A stretch of DNA of 64,000 nucleotides from Paenibacillus sp. MAHUQ-63 (GCF_028765165.1 NZ_JARADB010000005.1:124001-188000), one strand, 5' to 3'. Shown: positions 1 through 9,035, counted from the first letter of the stretch. Notes: generated by a model not told the origin, from the letters alone. Translations and numbers: made by a program.

Positions 1-118
1 ATTGCCTAACGAGAAATACATCATCGTCGGGTGATACTTCTGCCAATTCCGCCAATCTCCCCAACGATACGATGCCCAAATCGTAAAAAATGCCATAAAT
101 AAGTGCATATGCAGCCAT
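1..118 (-). CDS. possible 5' end of an unrecognised gene (cut by window edge)
   Basis: Reading leftwards from an ATG at 118, the frame stays open for 39 codons to the edge of the window. The peptide begins MAAYALIYGIF and continues with a fairly hydrophobic then acidic stretch. GAGGGG stands only two bases before the ATG, closer than ideal, so the start is uncertain. The upstream DNA (120-175) is AT-rich and holds TATAAT-like boxes and a TGTATA-N3-TATACA palindrome, as expected for a promoter region. I do not recognise the product. Confidence 0.3.
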   Translation of the reverse strand, partial: MAAYALIYGIFYDLGIVSLGRLAELAEVSPDDDVFLVRQ

Positions 119-133
119 ATCCCCTCGTCACGT

Positions 134-148
134 TGTATATATTATACA
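134..148. promoter_or_regulatory. palindrome in the upstream region, possible operator
   Basis: TGTATA-TAT-TATACA is a perfect 6-bp inverted repeat with a 3-bp centre. It lies in AT-rich DNA between the leftward partial gene and the rightward HTH_42 gene. A second TATACAA half-site lies near 165-171. The pattern resembles a repressor operator, but no regulator is identified here. Confidence 0.25.
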
Positions 149-293
149 GATAACTTACAATATTATACAATTAACTTGAAGAAATATACAGCTGCAGAGA
201 CAAGGAATACAATTTCCTCTTCATCACTGACAAACAGCTGTCAGGATGCATGTTCTACAATGGAAATGAATGAACCGCTGGAGGCATTTGTAC

Positions 294-1406
294 ATGACCA
301 ACCAACCGAATCAAATCGTCAGCCGCCGCGATCTCAACCGCGCCCTCCTGGCCCGGCAGCTGCTTCTCGCGCGTTCGGACATGCCCGTCCTCGCAGCGGT
401 TAAGCATCTGGTCGGCCTGCAGGCGCAAGCCCCCAATCCGCCCTACATAGGCTTGTGGACCCGCCTGCGGAACTTCCACCAGGATCAGCTCTCTCAGCTC
501 ATCCTGGACAAACATATCGTGCGCATCGCCCTCATGCGCTCTACCATCCACCTCGTCACGTCAGACGACTGCGTGACGCTTCGTCCGCTCCTGCAGCCTG
601 TGCAGGAGCGCGGCTTGCAAGGCGCGTTCGGCAAGAAGCTCGCCGAACTGGACCTGGACGCGCTCGCCTCCGCGGGGCGAGCGCTGCTGGAGGCGCAGCC
701 GCTCACGTTCAGTGAGCTCGGCAAGCGCCTCCAAGAGCTGTGGCCGCATGGCGAGGCCACGGCTATGGCGCAAGCGGCGCGCTGCCGCTTGCCGCTGGTT
801 CAAGTGCCCCCGCGAGGCATCTGGGGCACATCGGGACAGGCCGTCCATACGACGGCGGAGGCATGGCTCGGGCGTCCGCTGGCGGAGGCGGCCAGCTTGG
901 AAGCCATGGTGCTGCGCTACTTGGCGGCCTTCGGACCTGCATCTGTGAAGGATATGCAGGTATGGTCGGGGCTTACCCGGCTGCGCGAGGTCGTGGAACG
1001 GCTGCGCCCCAGCCTGCTCACATTCCGCGATGAGCAGGGGACGGAGCTCTTCGACCTGCCGGAGGCGCCCAGACCGGACGCCTCCCTCCCTGCTCCGCCC
1101 CGGTTCCTGGGGGAGTTCGATAATATGCTCCTATCCTATGAGAACCGCGCGCGCATCATGGATGATGAGCTGAAGCATCGCGTATTCACAGACAATGGGA
1201 TCATCCGCGCCACCCTATTAGTCAACGGATTTGTCCGCGGCATCTGGTCCTTCGCGGAGAAACGCAAGGCGGGCGTCTTGACCGTCACCCTATTCAGTCC
1301 CATGCCGGATAACGAACTCCAAGCAGTAGAAGCCGAAGCCAATCGTCTCCTTACCTTTCTCGCACCGAATGCGGATTCGAGGGAATTCCATATTTTGAAT
1401 GCATAA
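294..1406 (+). CDS. winged-helix DNA-binding domain protein (HTH_42 / AlkZ-YcaQ-like)
   Basis: The protein of about 370 residues looks like the HTH_42 superfamily, which includes the DNA glycosylases AlkZ and YcaQ and many uncharacterised winged-helix proteins. Near residues 39-50 it has VGLQAQAPNPPYIGL, matching the Q-x-Q motif that carries catalytic glutamines in AlkZ-type enzymes; a C-terminal winged-helix-like part ends in LAPNADSREF. I chose ATG 294 because GGAGG at 280-284 is nine bases upstream; an in-frame ATG at 270 lacks such a site. The gene ends just before a strong bidirectional terminator and faces the secreted repeat protein. DNA-repair activity is inferred from the family only; some members have no known glycosylase activity. 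Confidence 0.75.
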   Translation: MTNQPNQIVSRRDLNRALLARQLLLARSDMPVLAAVKHLVGLQAQAPNPPYIGLWTRLRNFHQDQLSQLILDKHIVRIALMRSTIHLVTSDDCVTLRPLLQPVQERGLQGAFGKKLAELDLDALASAGRALLEAQPLTFSELGKRLQELWPHGEATAMAQAARCRLPLVQVPPRGIWGTSGQAVHTTAEAWLGRPLAEAASLEAMVLRYLAAFGPASVKDMQVWSGLTRLREVVERLRPSLLTFRDEQGTELFDLPEAPRPDASLPAPPRFLGEFDNMLLSYENRARIMDDELKHRVFTDNGIIRATLLVNGFVRGIWSFAEKRKAGVLTVTLFSPMPDNELQAVEAEANRLLTFLAPNADSREFHILNA

Positions 1407-1434
1407 AACCAGTCCCGGCAAAGTGATGAACGTC

Positions 1435-1473
1435 AAAAAGGGACAATCTCCACCATCCAGATTGTCCCTTTTT
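1435..1473. terminator. bidirectional intrinsic terminator
   Basis: A perfect 15-bp stem pairs 1435-1449 with 1459-1473 around a 9-base loop. The outer five pairs are A-T runs, giving a U-tract on both strands, so it can end the HTH_42 gene from the left and the repeat-protein gene from the right. Confidence 0.9.
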
Positions 1474-1484
1474 GATCCAGCGGC

Positions 1485-2108
1485 CTATTTTGCTGCTTTT
1501 GCCCATTTCGCTTTCAGTGCGCTTTCCACCTCAGCGAAGATTTGGTCCGCCGTTTTGCCATCCGTCGAGATCCCCAGCTTCTGGGCTCTTTGGTTCAACG
1601 CGGCCGATCTTTTCGCGTCTTTGCTTGCTTTCAGAGCTTCTTTCAGCTCCTTCGCGGTTTTGCCATCGGTCGAGATGCCGGCGGCGGCCGCTTTCTCCTT
1701 CAGCTTCGTCAAGGCTGCCGCTTTCAGCGCCTCTTTGATCTCCTTGCTCGTTTTGCCATCCGTGGAGATCCCGGCCTTCGCCGCTCTCTCTTGTAGTTTC
1801 GCCTGCGCAGCCGCCTTAATATCTGCTTTGAGCTGCTCGGCAGTTTTGCCATCCGTGGAGACGCCCAGCTTCGCTGCAGCTTTGTTCAAGCGCTCGGTTT
1901 GCTTAGCCGTGAGAGCGGCTTTCAGCTCATCCTTAAGCTGTTTGTTCGTTTTGCCGTCCACCGATATGCCGAAAGCCTGCGCTTTATCCTGCAGTAATTG
2001 GTGAAACGGATGTGACGCCGAACCCTGCGAGTCCGCAGCAAAAGCCGCCACCGGAACAGCTAACGCAATCGCTCCCGCTAATGCAAATCCTGTCAATTTC
2101 TTCAGCAT
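1485..2108 (-). CDS. secreted protein with five TDGKT-type repeats
   Basis: Residues 1-25 form a clear signal peptide (MLKKLTG, then a hydrophobic Ala/Val stretch ending AAFAA). The mature part is lysine- and alanine-rich and built from five repeats beginning near residues 46, 81, 112, 143 and 178, spaced 35, 31, 31 and 35. The repeat core is [LA]G(I/V)S(T/V)DGKT followed by an amphipathic helix such as KELKEALKA. No catalytic motif is seen; a role at the cell surface or in the wall is only inferred. A GAGGAG ribosome site precedes ATG 2108. The gene lies 78 bp downstream of the histidine kinase on the same strand, so it may be co-transcribed with that two-component system or be one of its targets. 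The 15-bp stem at 1435-1473 terminates it. Confidence 0.8.
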   Translation of the reverse strand: MLKKLTGFALAGAIALAVPVAAFAADSQGSASHPFHQLLQDKAQAFGISVDGKTNKQLKDELKAALTAKQTERLNKAAAKLGVSTDGKTAEQLKADIKAAAQAKLQERAAKAGISTDGKTSKEIKEALKAAALTKLKEKAAAAGISTDGKTAKELKEALKASKDAKRSAALNQRAQKLGISTDGKTADQIFAEVESALKAKWAKAAK

Positions 2109-2186
2109 AAGTATCGCTCCTCGATTCGAATTTGGTTATGCTCGCCTTACGAACCTATCATAGCGAATAGTTATGTCATAAGTTTG

Positions 2187-3593
2187 TCATGTGTCCGCCC
2201 CCGTCGCAGCTTCCGGCAGAAACAGTTTAAACACCGTCCCCGATCCCAGCCTGGACTCCACTCGAATCGAACCGCCATGAGCCTCCATGATATGCTTGCA
2301 GATCGTGAGTCCGAGCCCGGCTCCCGAACGGTTGCGGCTTTCATCCGCTTTGTAGAAGCGGTCGAACAGATAGGGCAGCTTCTCCGGTGCAATCCCCGGA
2401 CCGTTGTCCCAGACCTCGATCCAACGCTCGCTCTTGACCGTTCTCACACGAATCCCCGCTTCGCTGCCTTCCGGAATGTGATTAATGGCATTGTCCAGCA
2501 AATTGATGAAAACTTGCCTCAGCCTGTCGGCGTCCGCAGACACCCTATAAGGCACCGGGGCGTCCGCATGCAGTTCGATCCCTTTGGACTTGGCTTTCAT
2601 CTTCAACTGCGTCACGACAAGCCCGATGACCTCGGACACATCTGTCCGCTGAAAGCTCAGCCTCACTTGCTTCTCTTCAAAAGACGACAGCTCCAGCAAA
2701 TCATCCACCAATGCGCTCAGCCGCAGCGTTTCCTGCAGCGAAACCTGGATGAACTCCTTCGCATCCTCCGGCTCTACAACGCCATCCGTGATCCCTTGCA
2801 GCGAAGCCCGAATCGTCGTCAGCGGCGTCCTCAGCTCGTGGGAGATTTCGGAGAGGAATCGTTTGCGCCCCTCTTCCACCTTCTGCAGCTTGCCCGCCAT
2901 CCGATTGAGCGAGCCGGATAGCGAGGCGATCTCATCCTTCCCCCGGACGGGCACCCTGCCGCTGAAATCTCCCAGAGCAAGCGCCTCCGCCGTCTTGCTC
3001 ATCAGCTGAATCGGCCTCACAAAATGGCGCGACACAAAATACAGCACCGCTATCGCCAGCAGCGCCACCGAAATGGCCGAGACGAAGATCGCCCGGTTGA
3101 TATCGTTAATGGTGCCTTGGATATTGATGATCGGCGTATAGAGGAATATCGCTCCCGCCACGCGGTTCTCCAGCGTTACCGGACGGCCGACGATGAGCAT
3201 TTTGACCGTGCTGTTCGGGGCGAAGTTGCCCCGCGCCGTCACTTGGTTCCCGGCAAGCACCTTCTCCAGCCACTCCTTACGGGCAGGGGTCTCGCCGATC
3301 GTTTGGATTTTATCGTTAATGGCCTTCGGATGCTTAATGACAGCAACGCGCACGTTGGAAGACTTCTCGATGGCGCTAATCTGCTTGCGGAAATCCTTCT
3401 GCAGCGTAGAACCGTCGAACAGCGCCTTCGCCAGCTCATCGACCTGGTCGGCCTTCTCCAGCAGCACCTTTTCGCTGCGGTCGTACGTCTTCTGTTTCAT
3501 GGAATAACCGATCGTCCCGGAAATCGCCATAATCGACACGATTGTGATGGACATATAGATGAACAGCATTTTACGGTAAAAAGAGTTCAGCAT
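2187..3593 (-). CDS. sensor histidine kinase (HAMP, HisKA, HATPase)
   Basis: Membrane sensor kinase of the EnvZ/PhoR type. Transmembrane segments lie near residues 9-29 and 168-190 with about 135 residues outside the cell between them, followed by a HAMP linker. The H-box SEISHELRTPLTT puts the phosphoacceptor His near residue 252. The N-box is FINLLDNAINH and the G1 box is VWDNGPGIAPEKL, with FDRFYKAD and GAGLGLTICKHI after it. The extracytoplasmic domain should sense the signal, which cannot be told from sequence. The start overlaps the end of the response-regulator gene by 7 bp, indicating translational coupling. The secreted repeat protein follows downstream. Confidence 0.93.
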   Translation of the reverse strand: MLNSFYRKMLFIYMSITIVSIMAISGTIGYSMKQKTYDRSEKVLLEKADQVDELAKALFDGSTLQKDFRKQISAIEKSSNVRVAVIKHPKAINDKIQTIGETPARKEWLEKVLAGNQVTARGNFAPNSTVKMLIVGRPVTLENRVAGAIFLYTPIINIQGTINDINRAIFVSAISVALLAIAVLYFVSRHFVRPIQLMSKTAEALALGDFSGRVPVRGKDEIASLSGSLNRMAGKLQKVEEGRKRFLSEISHELRTPLTTIRASLQGITDGVVEPEDAKEFIQVSLQETLRLSALVDDLLELSSFEEKQVRLSFQRTDVSEVIGLVVTQLKMKAKSKGIELHADAPVPYRVSADADRLRQVFINLLDNAINHIPEGSEAGIRVRTVKSERWIEVWDNGPGIAPEKLPYLFDRFYKADESRNRSGAGLGLTICKHIMEAHGGSIRVESRLGSGTVFKLFLPEAATGADT

Positions 3594-4291
3594 GACTCCG
3601 GCCCCTCAAACTTGTAGCCGATGCCCCAGACCGTGCGGATACTCCAGTCCGCTTTGCTTTGGCCAGGCGCCGTCAGCTTCTGCCTCAGCCGCTTGATGTA
3701 CAGATCGACGACGCGATCCTCGCCCTCGAAGTCCCACCCCCAAATCTTCGTGATCAAATCTTCCCGGGTGAACACTTGATTCGGATTACGTACGAAAAAC
3801 AGCAGCAGCTCGTACTCTTTCTTGGGCAGAGCGACCAGCTGGCCATCCACGGTGACGTCGTGGGACAGCGCGTCCACCCGCAGGCTGCCGGCTTCATAAA
3901 TGTGAGACGGCACCGCAGCTTCGGGCCGGGCGAGCGTCCGGCGAAGGATCGTCCCCACGCGGGCGACCAACTCGTTCGGATCGAAGGGCTTCACCAAATA
4001 ATCGTCCGCTCCCATTTGCAAGCCTTCGATCCGCTCGTCCACGTGGCCCCGGGCTGTCAGCATCAGGATGGGCACATCGCTCATGGTGCGAATGTTGCGG
4101 CATACCGACCAGCCGTCCTTCTTCGGCAGCATGATATCCAGCACGATGAAGTCGGGCTGAAGGAGCTCGAACTGCACGAGCGCCTGCTCCCCGTCATGCG
4201 CCGTCACTACCGTATAGCCGCTTTTCTCCAGATACAGCTTCGTTATGCGGCAAATATTAAGATCGTCGTCTACCACCAGTACGGTTTTCAC
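3587..4291 (-). CDS. OmpR/PhoB-family response regulator
   Basis: The N-terminal receiver domain begins MKTVLVVDDD; the phosphoacceptor is Asp52 in IVLDIMLPKKDG, with the switch Thr in MLTARG and the conserved Lys in YLVKPFDPNEL. The C-terminal winged-helix DNA-binding domain ends RTVWGIGYKF, typical of OmpR/PhoB members, and the length of 234 residues is normal. It is the first gene of a leftward unit with the overlapping kinase, so the two form one two-component system. The targets are unknown; the downstream secreted repeat protein is a possible one. Confidence 0.93.
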   Translation of the reverse strand: MKTVLVVDDDLNICRITKLYLEKSGYTVVTAHDGEQALVQFELLQPDFIVLDIMLPKKDGWSVCRNIRTMSDVPILMLTARGHVDERIEGLQMGADDYLVKPFDPNELVARVGTILRRTLARPEAAVPSHIYEAGSLRVDALSHDVTVDGQLVALPKKEYELLLFFVRNPNQVFTREDLITKIWGWDFEGEDRVVDLYIKRLRQKLTAPGQSKADWSIRTVWGIGYKFEGPESC

Positions 4292-4390
4292 ACGTCACAC
4301 TCCCCTGAACATTGGATCTATGACTCCATCATACCGGATATTTGTGAATAAAAAATTAATATCTCAAGGATGCGCCGCGTCCGCCGTCCG

Positions 4391-5030
4391 GCTAACGGAC
4401 ACAGATGCGCTTATTCGGCGATTTCCCGCCGATTTATAACGCTAACGGACTGCTGCGACGCTATTCCGCCAATTTGACCCGATTTCGCCCTCGTAATCGG
4501 CAAATAGGGTCCTCCGTGTCCGTTAGACCCGCAACACGGCGGTTCCACATTAACGGCCGTGGAGTCCGTTAGATCTGCTCGCCGCAGCCGCTCCCGGCTA
4601 ACGGACACAGATGCGCTTATTCGGCGATTCTCCGCCGATTTATAACGCTAACGGACTGCTGCGACGCTATTCCGCCATTTCAACCCGATTTCGCCCTCGC
4701 AATCGGCAAATAGGGTCCTCCGTGTCCATTAGACCCGCAACACGGCGGTTTTCTCCACATTAACGGCCGTGGAGTCCGTTAGATCTGCTCGCCGCAGCCG
4801 CTCCCGGCTAACGGACACAGATGCGCTTATTCGGCGATTCCCCGCAGATTTATAACACTAACGGACTGCTGCGACGCTATTCCGCCAATTTGACCCGATT
4901 TCACCCTCGCAATCGGCAAATAGGAGCCCCCGTGTCCGTTAGACCCACGACACAGCGGTTTTCTCCACATTAACGGCCGTGGAGTCCGTTAGATCTGCTC
5001 GCCGCAGCCACGCCACCTCCCGGCTAACGC
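4391..5030. repeat. three tandem copies of a ~206-210 bp intergenic element
   Basis: Units begin at 4391, 4597 and 4807 with GCTAACGGACACAGATGCGC and run to near 5025. Each carries CTAACGGAC early and two GTCCGTTAG motifs later, plus GCTATTCCGCCA and AATCGGCAAATAGG, so each can fold into long hairpins. The copies differ by a few substitutions and a 4-bp indel (GGTTTTCTCC against GGTTCC). There is no convincing reading frame. The same end motif recurs at 23821-23862 and once near 30910, so the element is dispersed. Confidence 0.85.
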
Positions 5031-5063
5031 CGCTCCGCTCCGCCTCGTCCCGTCTAACCCCGC

Positions 5064-5105
5064 AAAAAAAGATGCCCCAGACGCTCAAACGGCGTCCGGG
5101 ACATC
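5064..5105 (-). terminator. intrinsic terminator of the glutaminyl-tRNA synthetase gene
   Basis: On the minus strand a stem of about 14 bp (GATGTCCCGGACGC paired with GCGTCTGGGGCATC, near-perfect) is followed by TTTTTTT. It lies 9 bp beyond the stop codon. Confidence 0.88.
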
Positions 5106-5113
5106 CTCTCATT

Positions 5114-6775
5114 TTACACTTCAAAGGAACTCTTCAGCGAAACGATCAAATTAAACACCAGTTTATCGCTGGTCGTATGCTTCGGATCCACGTTGAAATA
5201 ACCGTGGCGGAAAAATTGGAACTTATCGTGCGGCTTCGCATCCTTCATATTCGCTTCCACGAAACCTTGCACGATCGTCAGCGAGTTCGGGTTGAGATTC
5301 TCCAGGAAAGATGCGTTCTCATCCTCTTCATCGTCCAGAATGAGCGGCTCGTAGAGACGGAACTCCGCCGGCACAGCCGTTTTCGCATCGACCCAGTGGA
5401 TCGTGCCCTTCACTTTACGGCCTGTAAAGCCGCTGCCGCTCTTCGTCTCGACATCGTACGTACAGTGCAGCTCCACCACTTTGCCGCTGGCATCTTTGAC
5501 GAAGTCGTTGCACTTGATGAAGTACGCGTTCTTCAGGCGCACTTCGTTGCCGGGAAATAACCGGAAATATTTGTTCGGCGGGTTTTCCATGAAATCATCT
5601 TGCTCGATGTAGATCTCACGGGAGAACGGAATTTGGCGGTGCCCCATCTCCGGGTTCTCCGAGTTGTTCTCCGCATCCAAATACTCCACGCCATCCTCCG
5701 GATAGTTCGTGATGATAACCTTGAGCGGGTTCAGAATGCCCATCGTGCGCAGAGCCTTCAGCTTCAAATCCTCGCGGATGAAATGATCGAGCATCTTCGC
5801 ATCGACGGTGCTGTTGCTGCGGGCCACGCCGATCTCACGGGCGAAGTTGCGAATGGATTCCGGCGTGAAGCCTCTGCGGCGCAGTCCGGAAATGGTCGGC
5901 ATCCGCGGATCGTCCCAACCGTCAACGGCTTTCTCGTCTACGAGCTGCTTCAGCTTTCTTTTGCTCATCACGGTATTGGTCAGGTTCAGGCGGGCGAACT
6001 CGTATTGTCTAGGCACATTCGGCATCTCGCACTCGCGGATGACCCAGTCGTAGAACGGGCGTTGGTCCTCGAACTCCAGCGTACAGATGGAATGCGTAAC
6101 GCCTTCGATTGCGTCTTCAATCGGATGCGCATAAGCGTACATCGGGTAGATGCACCATTTGTCCCCGGTGTTGTGATGGTGCGCATGAACGACACGATAA
6201 ATGACCGGATCGCGGAAGTTGATATTCGGAGAAGACATATCGATCTTCGCGCGAAGCACGCGCTCGCCGTCCTTGAACTCTCCTGCGCGCATCCGTTCGA
6301 ACAAAGCCAAGTTCTCATCCACGCTGCGGTCGCGATGCGGGCTGTTCGTTCCGGGCTGTGTCAGCGTCCCGCGCGTCTCGCGGATTTGATCGGCCGTTTG
6401 GTCGTCGACGTAGGCCAGGCCTTTGCGGATTAACAGCACCGCACGGTTGTACATTTCCTCGAAATAATTCGATGCAAAAAAGAGGCCGTCCCATTGGAAT
6501 CCCAGCCAAGCGACGTCGGCTTTGATGGATTCTACATACTCGGTATCTTCCTTAACGGGATTCGTATCATCAAAACGGAGGTTCGTCAGTCCTTTGAACT
6601 CATCCGCCAATTCGAAATTGAGAACAATCGACTTCGCATGTCCTATATGAAGGTATCCGTTCGGTTCTGGGGGGAATCGGGTAACGATCTGGCTGACTTT
6701 GCCTGAATTTAAATCTTCGATTACAATGTTCTTAATGAAATTGGACGTCGTGCTCGTAGGAGTCTTCGTTTCCAT
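5114..6775 (-). CDS. glnS: glutaminyl-tRNA synthetase
   Basis: Class I aminoacyl-tRNA synthetase that joins glutamine to tRNA-Gln in the cytoplasm. The HIGH signature occurs as PPEPNGYLHIGHAKSI at residues 35-50 and the KMSKS signature as VMSKRKL near residue 270. Further family blocks are FDDTNPVKED and the C-terminal anticodon-binding beta barrels. At 553 residues it matches the length of the proteobacterial enzyme, with no room for an appended YqeY domain. Many Bacillota make Gln-tRNA only indirectly with GatCAB, so a direct synthetase is of note. A GGGAGAAAGG site lies about ten bases before ATG 6775. It is transcribed divergently from the M29 aminopeptidase and ends in its own terminator. 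Confidence 0.95.
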   Translation of the reverse strand: METKTPTSTTSNFIKNIVIEDLNSGKVSQIVTRFPPEPNGYLHIGHAKSIVLNFELADEFKGLTNLRFDDTNPVKEDTEYVESIKADVAWLGFQWDGLFFASNYFEEMYNRAVLLIRKGLAYVDDQTADQIRETRGTLTQPGTNSPHRDRSVDENLALFERMRAGEFKDGERVLRAKIDMSSPNINFRDPVIYRVVHAHHHNTGDKWCIYPMYAYAHPIEDAIEGVTHSICTLEFEDQRPFYDWVIRECEMPNVPRQYEFARLNLTNTVMSKRKLKQLVDEKAVDGWDDPRMPTISGLRRRGFTPESIRNFAREIGVARSNSTVDAKMLDHFIREDLKLKALRTMGILNPLKVIITNYPEDGVEYLDAENNSENPEMGHRQIPFSREIYIEQDDFMENPPNKYFRLFPGNEVRLKNAYFIKCNDFVKDASGKVVELHCTYDVETKSGSGFTGRKVKGTIHWVDAKTAVPAEFRLYEPLILDDEEDENASFLENLNPNSLTIVQGFVEANMKDAKPHDKFQFFRHGYFNVDPKHTTSDKLVFNLIVSLKSSFEV

Positions 6776-6859
6776 ATTGTGCCAGCCTTTCTCCCAATGG
6801 TTAAAGTTTTATTTTCTATCATACACTAAAACTTACTAAAATATAAAGGAGCCCGAGCG

Positions 6860-8089
6860 ATGGAGACTTTCGAACACTATCTGGATAAATACGCCGAACT
6901 GGCCATCCGTGTAGGATTAAATGTACAAAAAGACCAAACGGTCGTTATTATGACCCCGATTGCTTGTGCCGATTTCGTGCGAAAGCTGGCCAAGAAAGCC
7001 TATGAGGCTGGTGCCAAAGACGTGGTCGTCGACTGGGATGACGATGAAGTGAAGGCGCTGCGCCTCAAACATGCGCCGGAGTCCACACTGCGCGAGTACC
7101 CGATGTGGCGGGCGAAAGGGCTGGAAGAGATGGCGAAGAACGACGCCGCTTTCTTGCAAATCTACGCCCCCAACTCCGATCTGCTGAAAGATGTAGATCC
7201 GGAACGGGTTGCCGTCTCCTCCAAAACCGCGGCTACGGCGCGCGAAGGCTTCCTCAACTATATGAGGAACAATCAAGTAAGCTGGTTGATGGTTTCTTAC
7301 CCGACGGCGGAATGGTCCGCCAAAGTATTCCCGAATTTGAGCGAAGAGGAGCGCGTTCGGAAGCTGTGGGAGCAGATTTTCAAGCTGACCCGCGTAGACA
7401 ACGACGATCCGGTCGCCGCATGGAACCGGCATGTCGCCACGTTAACCGGCAAAATGAATATGCTGAACGATAAAAGATATAAGCAGCTCCATTTCAAATC
7501 CGAGGGAACCGACTTGTATATCGAGCTTGCGCCCAAGCATCTGTGGGTTGCCGCGGGAAGCGAAACGGAGAAGGGCACTTTCTTCATCCCGAACATCCCG
7601 ACGGAGGAAGTGTTCACCATGCCGGCCAAAACCGGCACGAACGGGACCGTACGCAGCACCCTGCCGCTTAGCTACCAAGGATCCTTGATCGACGGATTCA
7701 CCCTCACCTTCGAGAACGGCAAAGTGGTGAATGCCACCGCGGAAGTGGGGCAAGAAGTGCTGAACAAAATGCTGGACATGGATGAAGGCGCCCGATATTT
7801 GGGCGAGGTTGCTCTCGTGCCTTACGATTCGCCGATCTCCAAATCCGGATTGATCTACTATAATACCCTATTCGATGAAAATGCTTCCTGCCACATCGCG
7901 TTGGGCAACTCCTACCCGTTCACTATTGAAGGCGGTACTGGGATGAAGCCTGAGGAGCTGGCGCAGAACGGATTCAATAAGAGCTTAATCCACGTCGATT
8001 TCATGATTGGCTCCGCCGACATGGACATTGACGGACTCTTGGAAGACGGCACCCGGGAGCCGCTGTTCCGCAAGGGCAACTGGGTGTAA
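6860..8089 (+). CDS. M29-family aminopeptidase (AmpS type)
   Basis: Metallo-aminopeptidase of family M29, cytosolic enzymes that remove N-terminal residues from peptides using two metal ions. The 409-residue protein opens with FEHYLDKYAELAIRVGLNV, a typical start of this family, and has the C-terminal blocks NEKGTFF-like (EKGTFFIPNIPTEEVFT), DEGARYLGEVALVP and DENASCHIALGNSY, in which the conserved Glu and His residues provide metal ligands. AAAGGAG lies ten bases before ATG 6860. The gene stands alone, divergent from glnS, and is followed by a terminator shared with the convergent secreted-protein gene. Confidence 0.92.
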   Translation: METFEHYLDKYAELAIRVGLNVQKDQTVVIMTPIACADFVRKLAKKAYEAGAKDVVVDWDDDEVKALRLKHAPESTLREYPMWRAKGLEEMAKNDAAFLQIYAPNSDLLKDVDPERVAVSSKTAATAREGFLNYMRNNQVSWLMVSYPTAEWSAKVFPNLSEEERVRKLWEQIFKLTRVDNDDPVAAWNRHVATLTGKMNMLNDKRYKQLHFKSEGTDLYIELAPKHLWVAAGSETEKGTFFIPNIPTEEVFTMPAKTGTNGTVRSTLPLSYQGSLIDGFTLTFENGKVVNATAEVGQEVLNKMLDMDEGARYLGEVALVPYDSPISKSGLIYYNTLFDENASCHIALGNSYPFTIEGGTGMKPEELAQNGFNKSLIHVDFMIGSADMDIDGLLEDGTREPLFRKGNWV

Positions 8090-8108
8090 AACAGGATCAC
8101 CCCAAAAG

Positions 8109-8197
8109 GAAAACCGCCGCGTCATGAACGACACCCCAATGATTAGATTCGATCTAACATTGAATGTGCCCCTCACCATGACATGGCGGTTTTTTTT
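8109..8197 (+). terminator. intrinsic terminator after the aminopeptidase gene
   Basis: AAAACCGCC and GCGTCATG near 8109-8126 pair with CATGACATGGCGGTTTT near 8177-8193 (two mismatches), with a ~50-base loop and a run of eight T. The stop codon of the opposite gene lies in the T run. Confidence 0.75.
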
Positions 8198-9035
8198 ATC
8201 GTGCGAGGCTGGGCGGCAGACTTGGGACTACTGCGGATTTTTTCAGCACCCATCCGCCTTTCTTCCACTGCCATTCGGAGGTCACATAGCCGAGCGTATC
8301 TGCGTTCGAGATGCCGGTAATCCGCTGAACGCCTCTCAACTCACAGCGGCCGCTGCCTTCCTTGTCCACAGGCTTCAACAGGCTGTAGGCATCTACAGTG
8401 ACAATGATCGGCTTAACGGGCTTCCCATCCTTGTAGACGCCGAACTGCTCATAGTCGTCCTTGCGGTCCTTAATGTCAATTTTGAACGAATTGCCGGTTT
8501 CCTGAATCTTCATGAGCACGACATAATTTTTCTTGAACGTGGCGGAGACGCGGAGCGGCACAGGCAGCGGGATCGCCGTCGGGACATTATTTTTTAGCGA
8601 GTACATATAAAAGCTGGACAATCCGCCACTGCCCCCGTTTTCGGCAGAGACATAAATCTGCGGCAGCTTGTCGCCGATGAAATCGCAGAACTGCATATTC
8701 GGGTTGTAGCCGCCCTGCAGCGGAATGACGACTCGGGTCTGCCCAGGGCTGGTCACCACGACGAACAGCTTATCGTAGTAGGGACTGCCCATGTCCAGCT
8801 TCGAACCGACGAGAGAGACGTTGTCGGGCTTGCCGTCTCCGGTTACATCGATGTCGCGGGTTTGGATCAACTGCCCCTGTTGTGCCGGTTCAGGCTGCTG
8901 GACCGGCGGAGGGAGCTCCTCATAGCCTGCCGCTCGGACCGCGCCCGCTCCTCCGAAGGAAAGGCAGCATGCCAGTAAGCCGGCCGTTACCGCACACAGA
9001 GCGGTTTTCACGCTTTTGGTCAACATATCCATCAT
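8196..9035 (-). CDS. secreted protein with a calcium-binding-like DxTGDG motif, function unknown
   Basis: Residues 1-37 form a signal peptide (TKSVKTALCAVTAGLLACC, then a site near AVRAAG). A Pro/Gln-rich linker follows, then RDIDVTGDGKPDNVSLVG, which resembles the Asp-rich loop of VCBS/FG-GAP repeats. The rest is a beta-rich domain with no motif I recognise; LGYVTSEWQWKKGGWV is near the C-terminus. Two ATG codons (9035 and 9032) follow AAGGGAG at workable distance. It is probably an exported structural or binding protein rather than an enzyme. It lies 66 bp downstream of the amidase gene on the same strand with no terminator seen between, so joint transcription is possible. Confidence 0.75.
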   Translation of the reverse strand: MMDMLTKSVKTALCAVTAGLLACCLSFGGAGAVRAAGYEELPPPVQQPEPAQQGQLIQTRDIDVTGDGKPDNVSLVGSKLDMGSPYYDKLFVVVTSPGQTRVVIPLQGGYNPNMQFCDFIGDKLPQIYVSAENGGSGGLSSFYMYSLKNNVPTAIPLPVPLRVSATFKKNYVVLMKIQETGNSFKIDIKDRKDDYEQFGVYKDGKPVKPIIVTVDAYSLLKPVDKEGSGRCELRGVQRITGISNADTLGYVTSEWQWKKGGWVLKKSAVVPSLPPSLAR

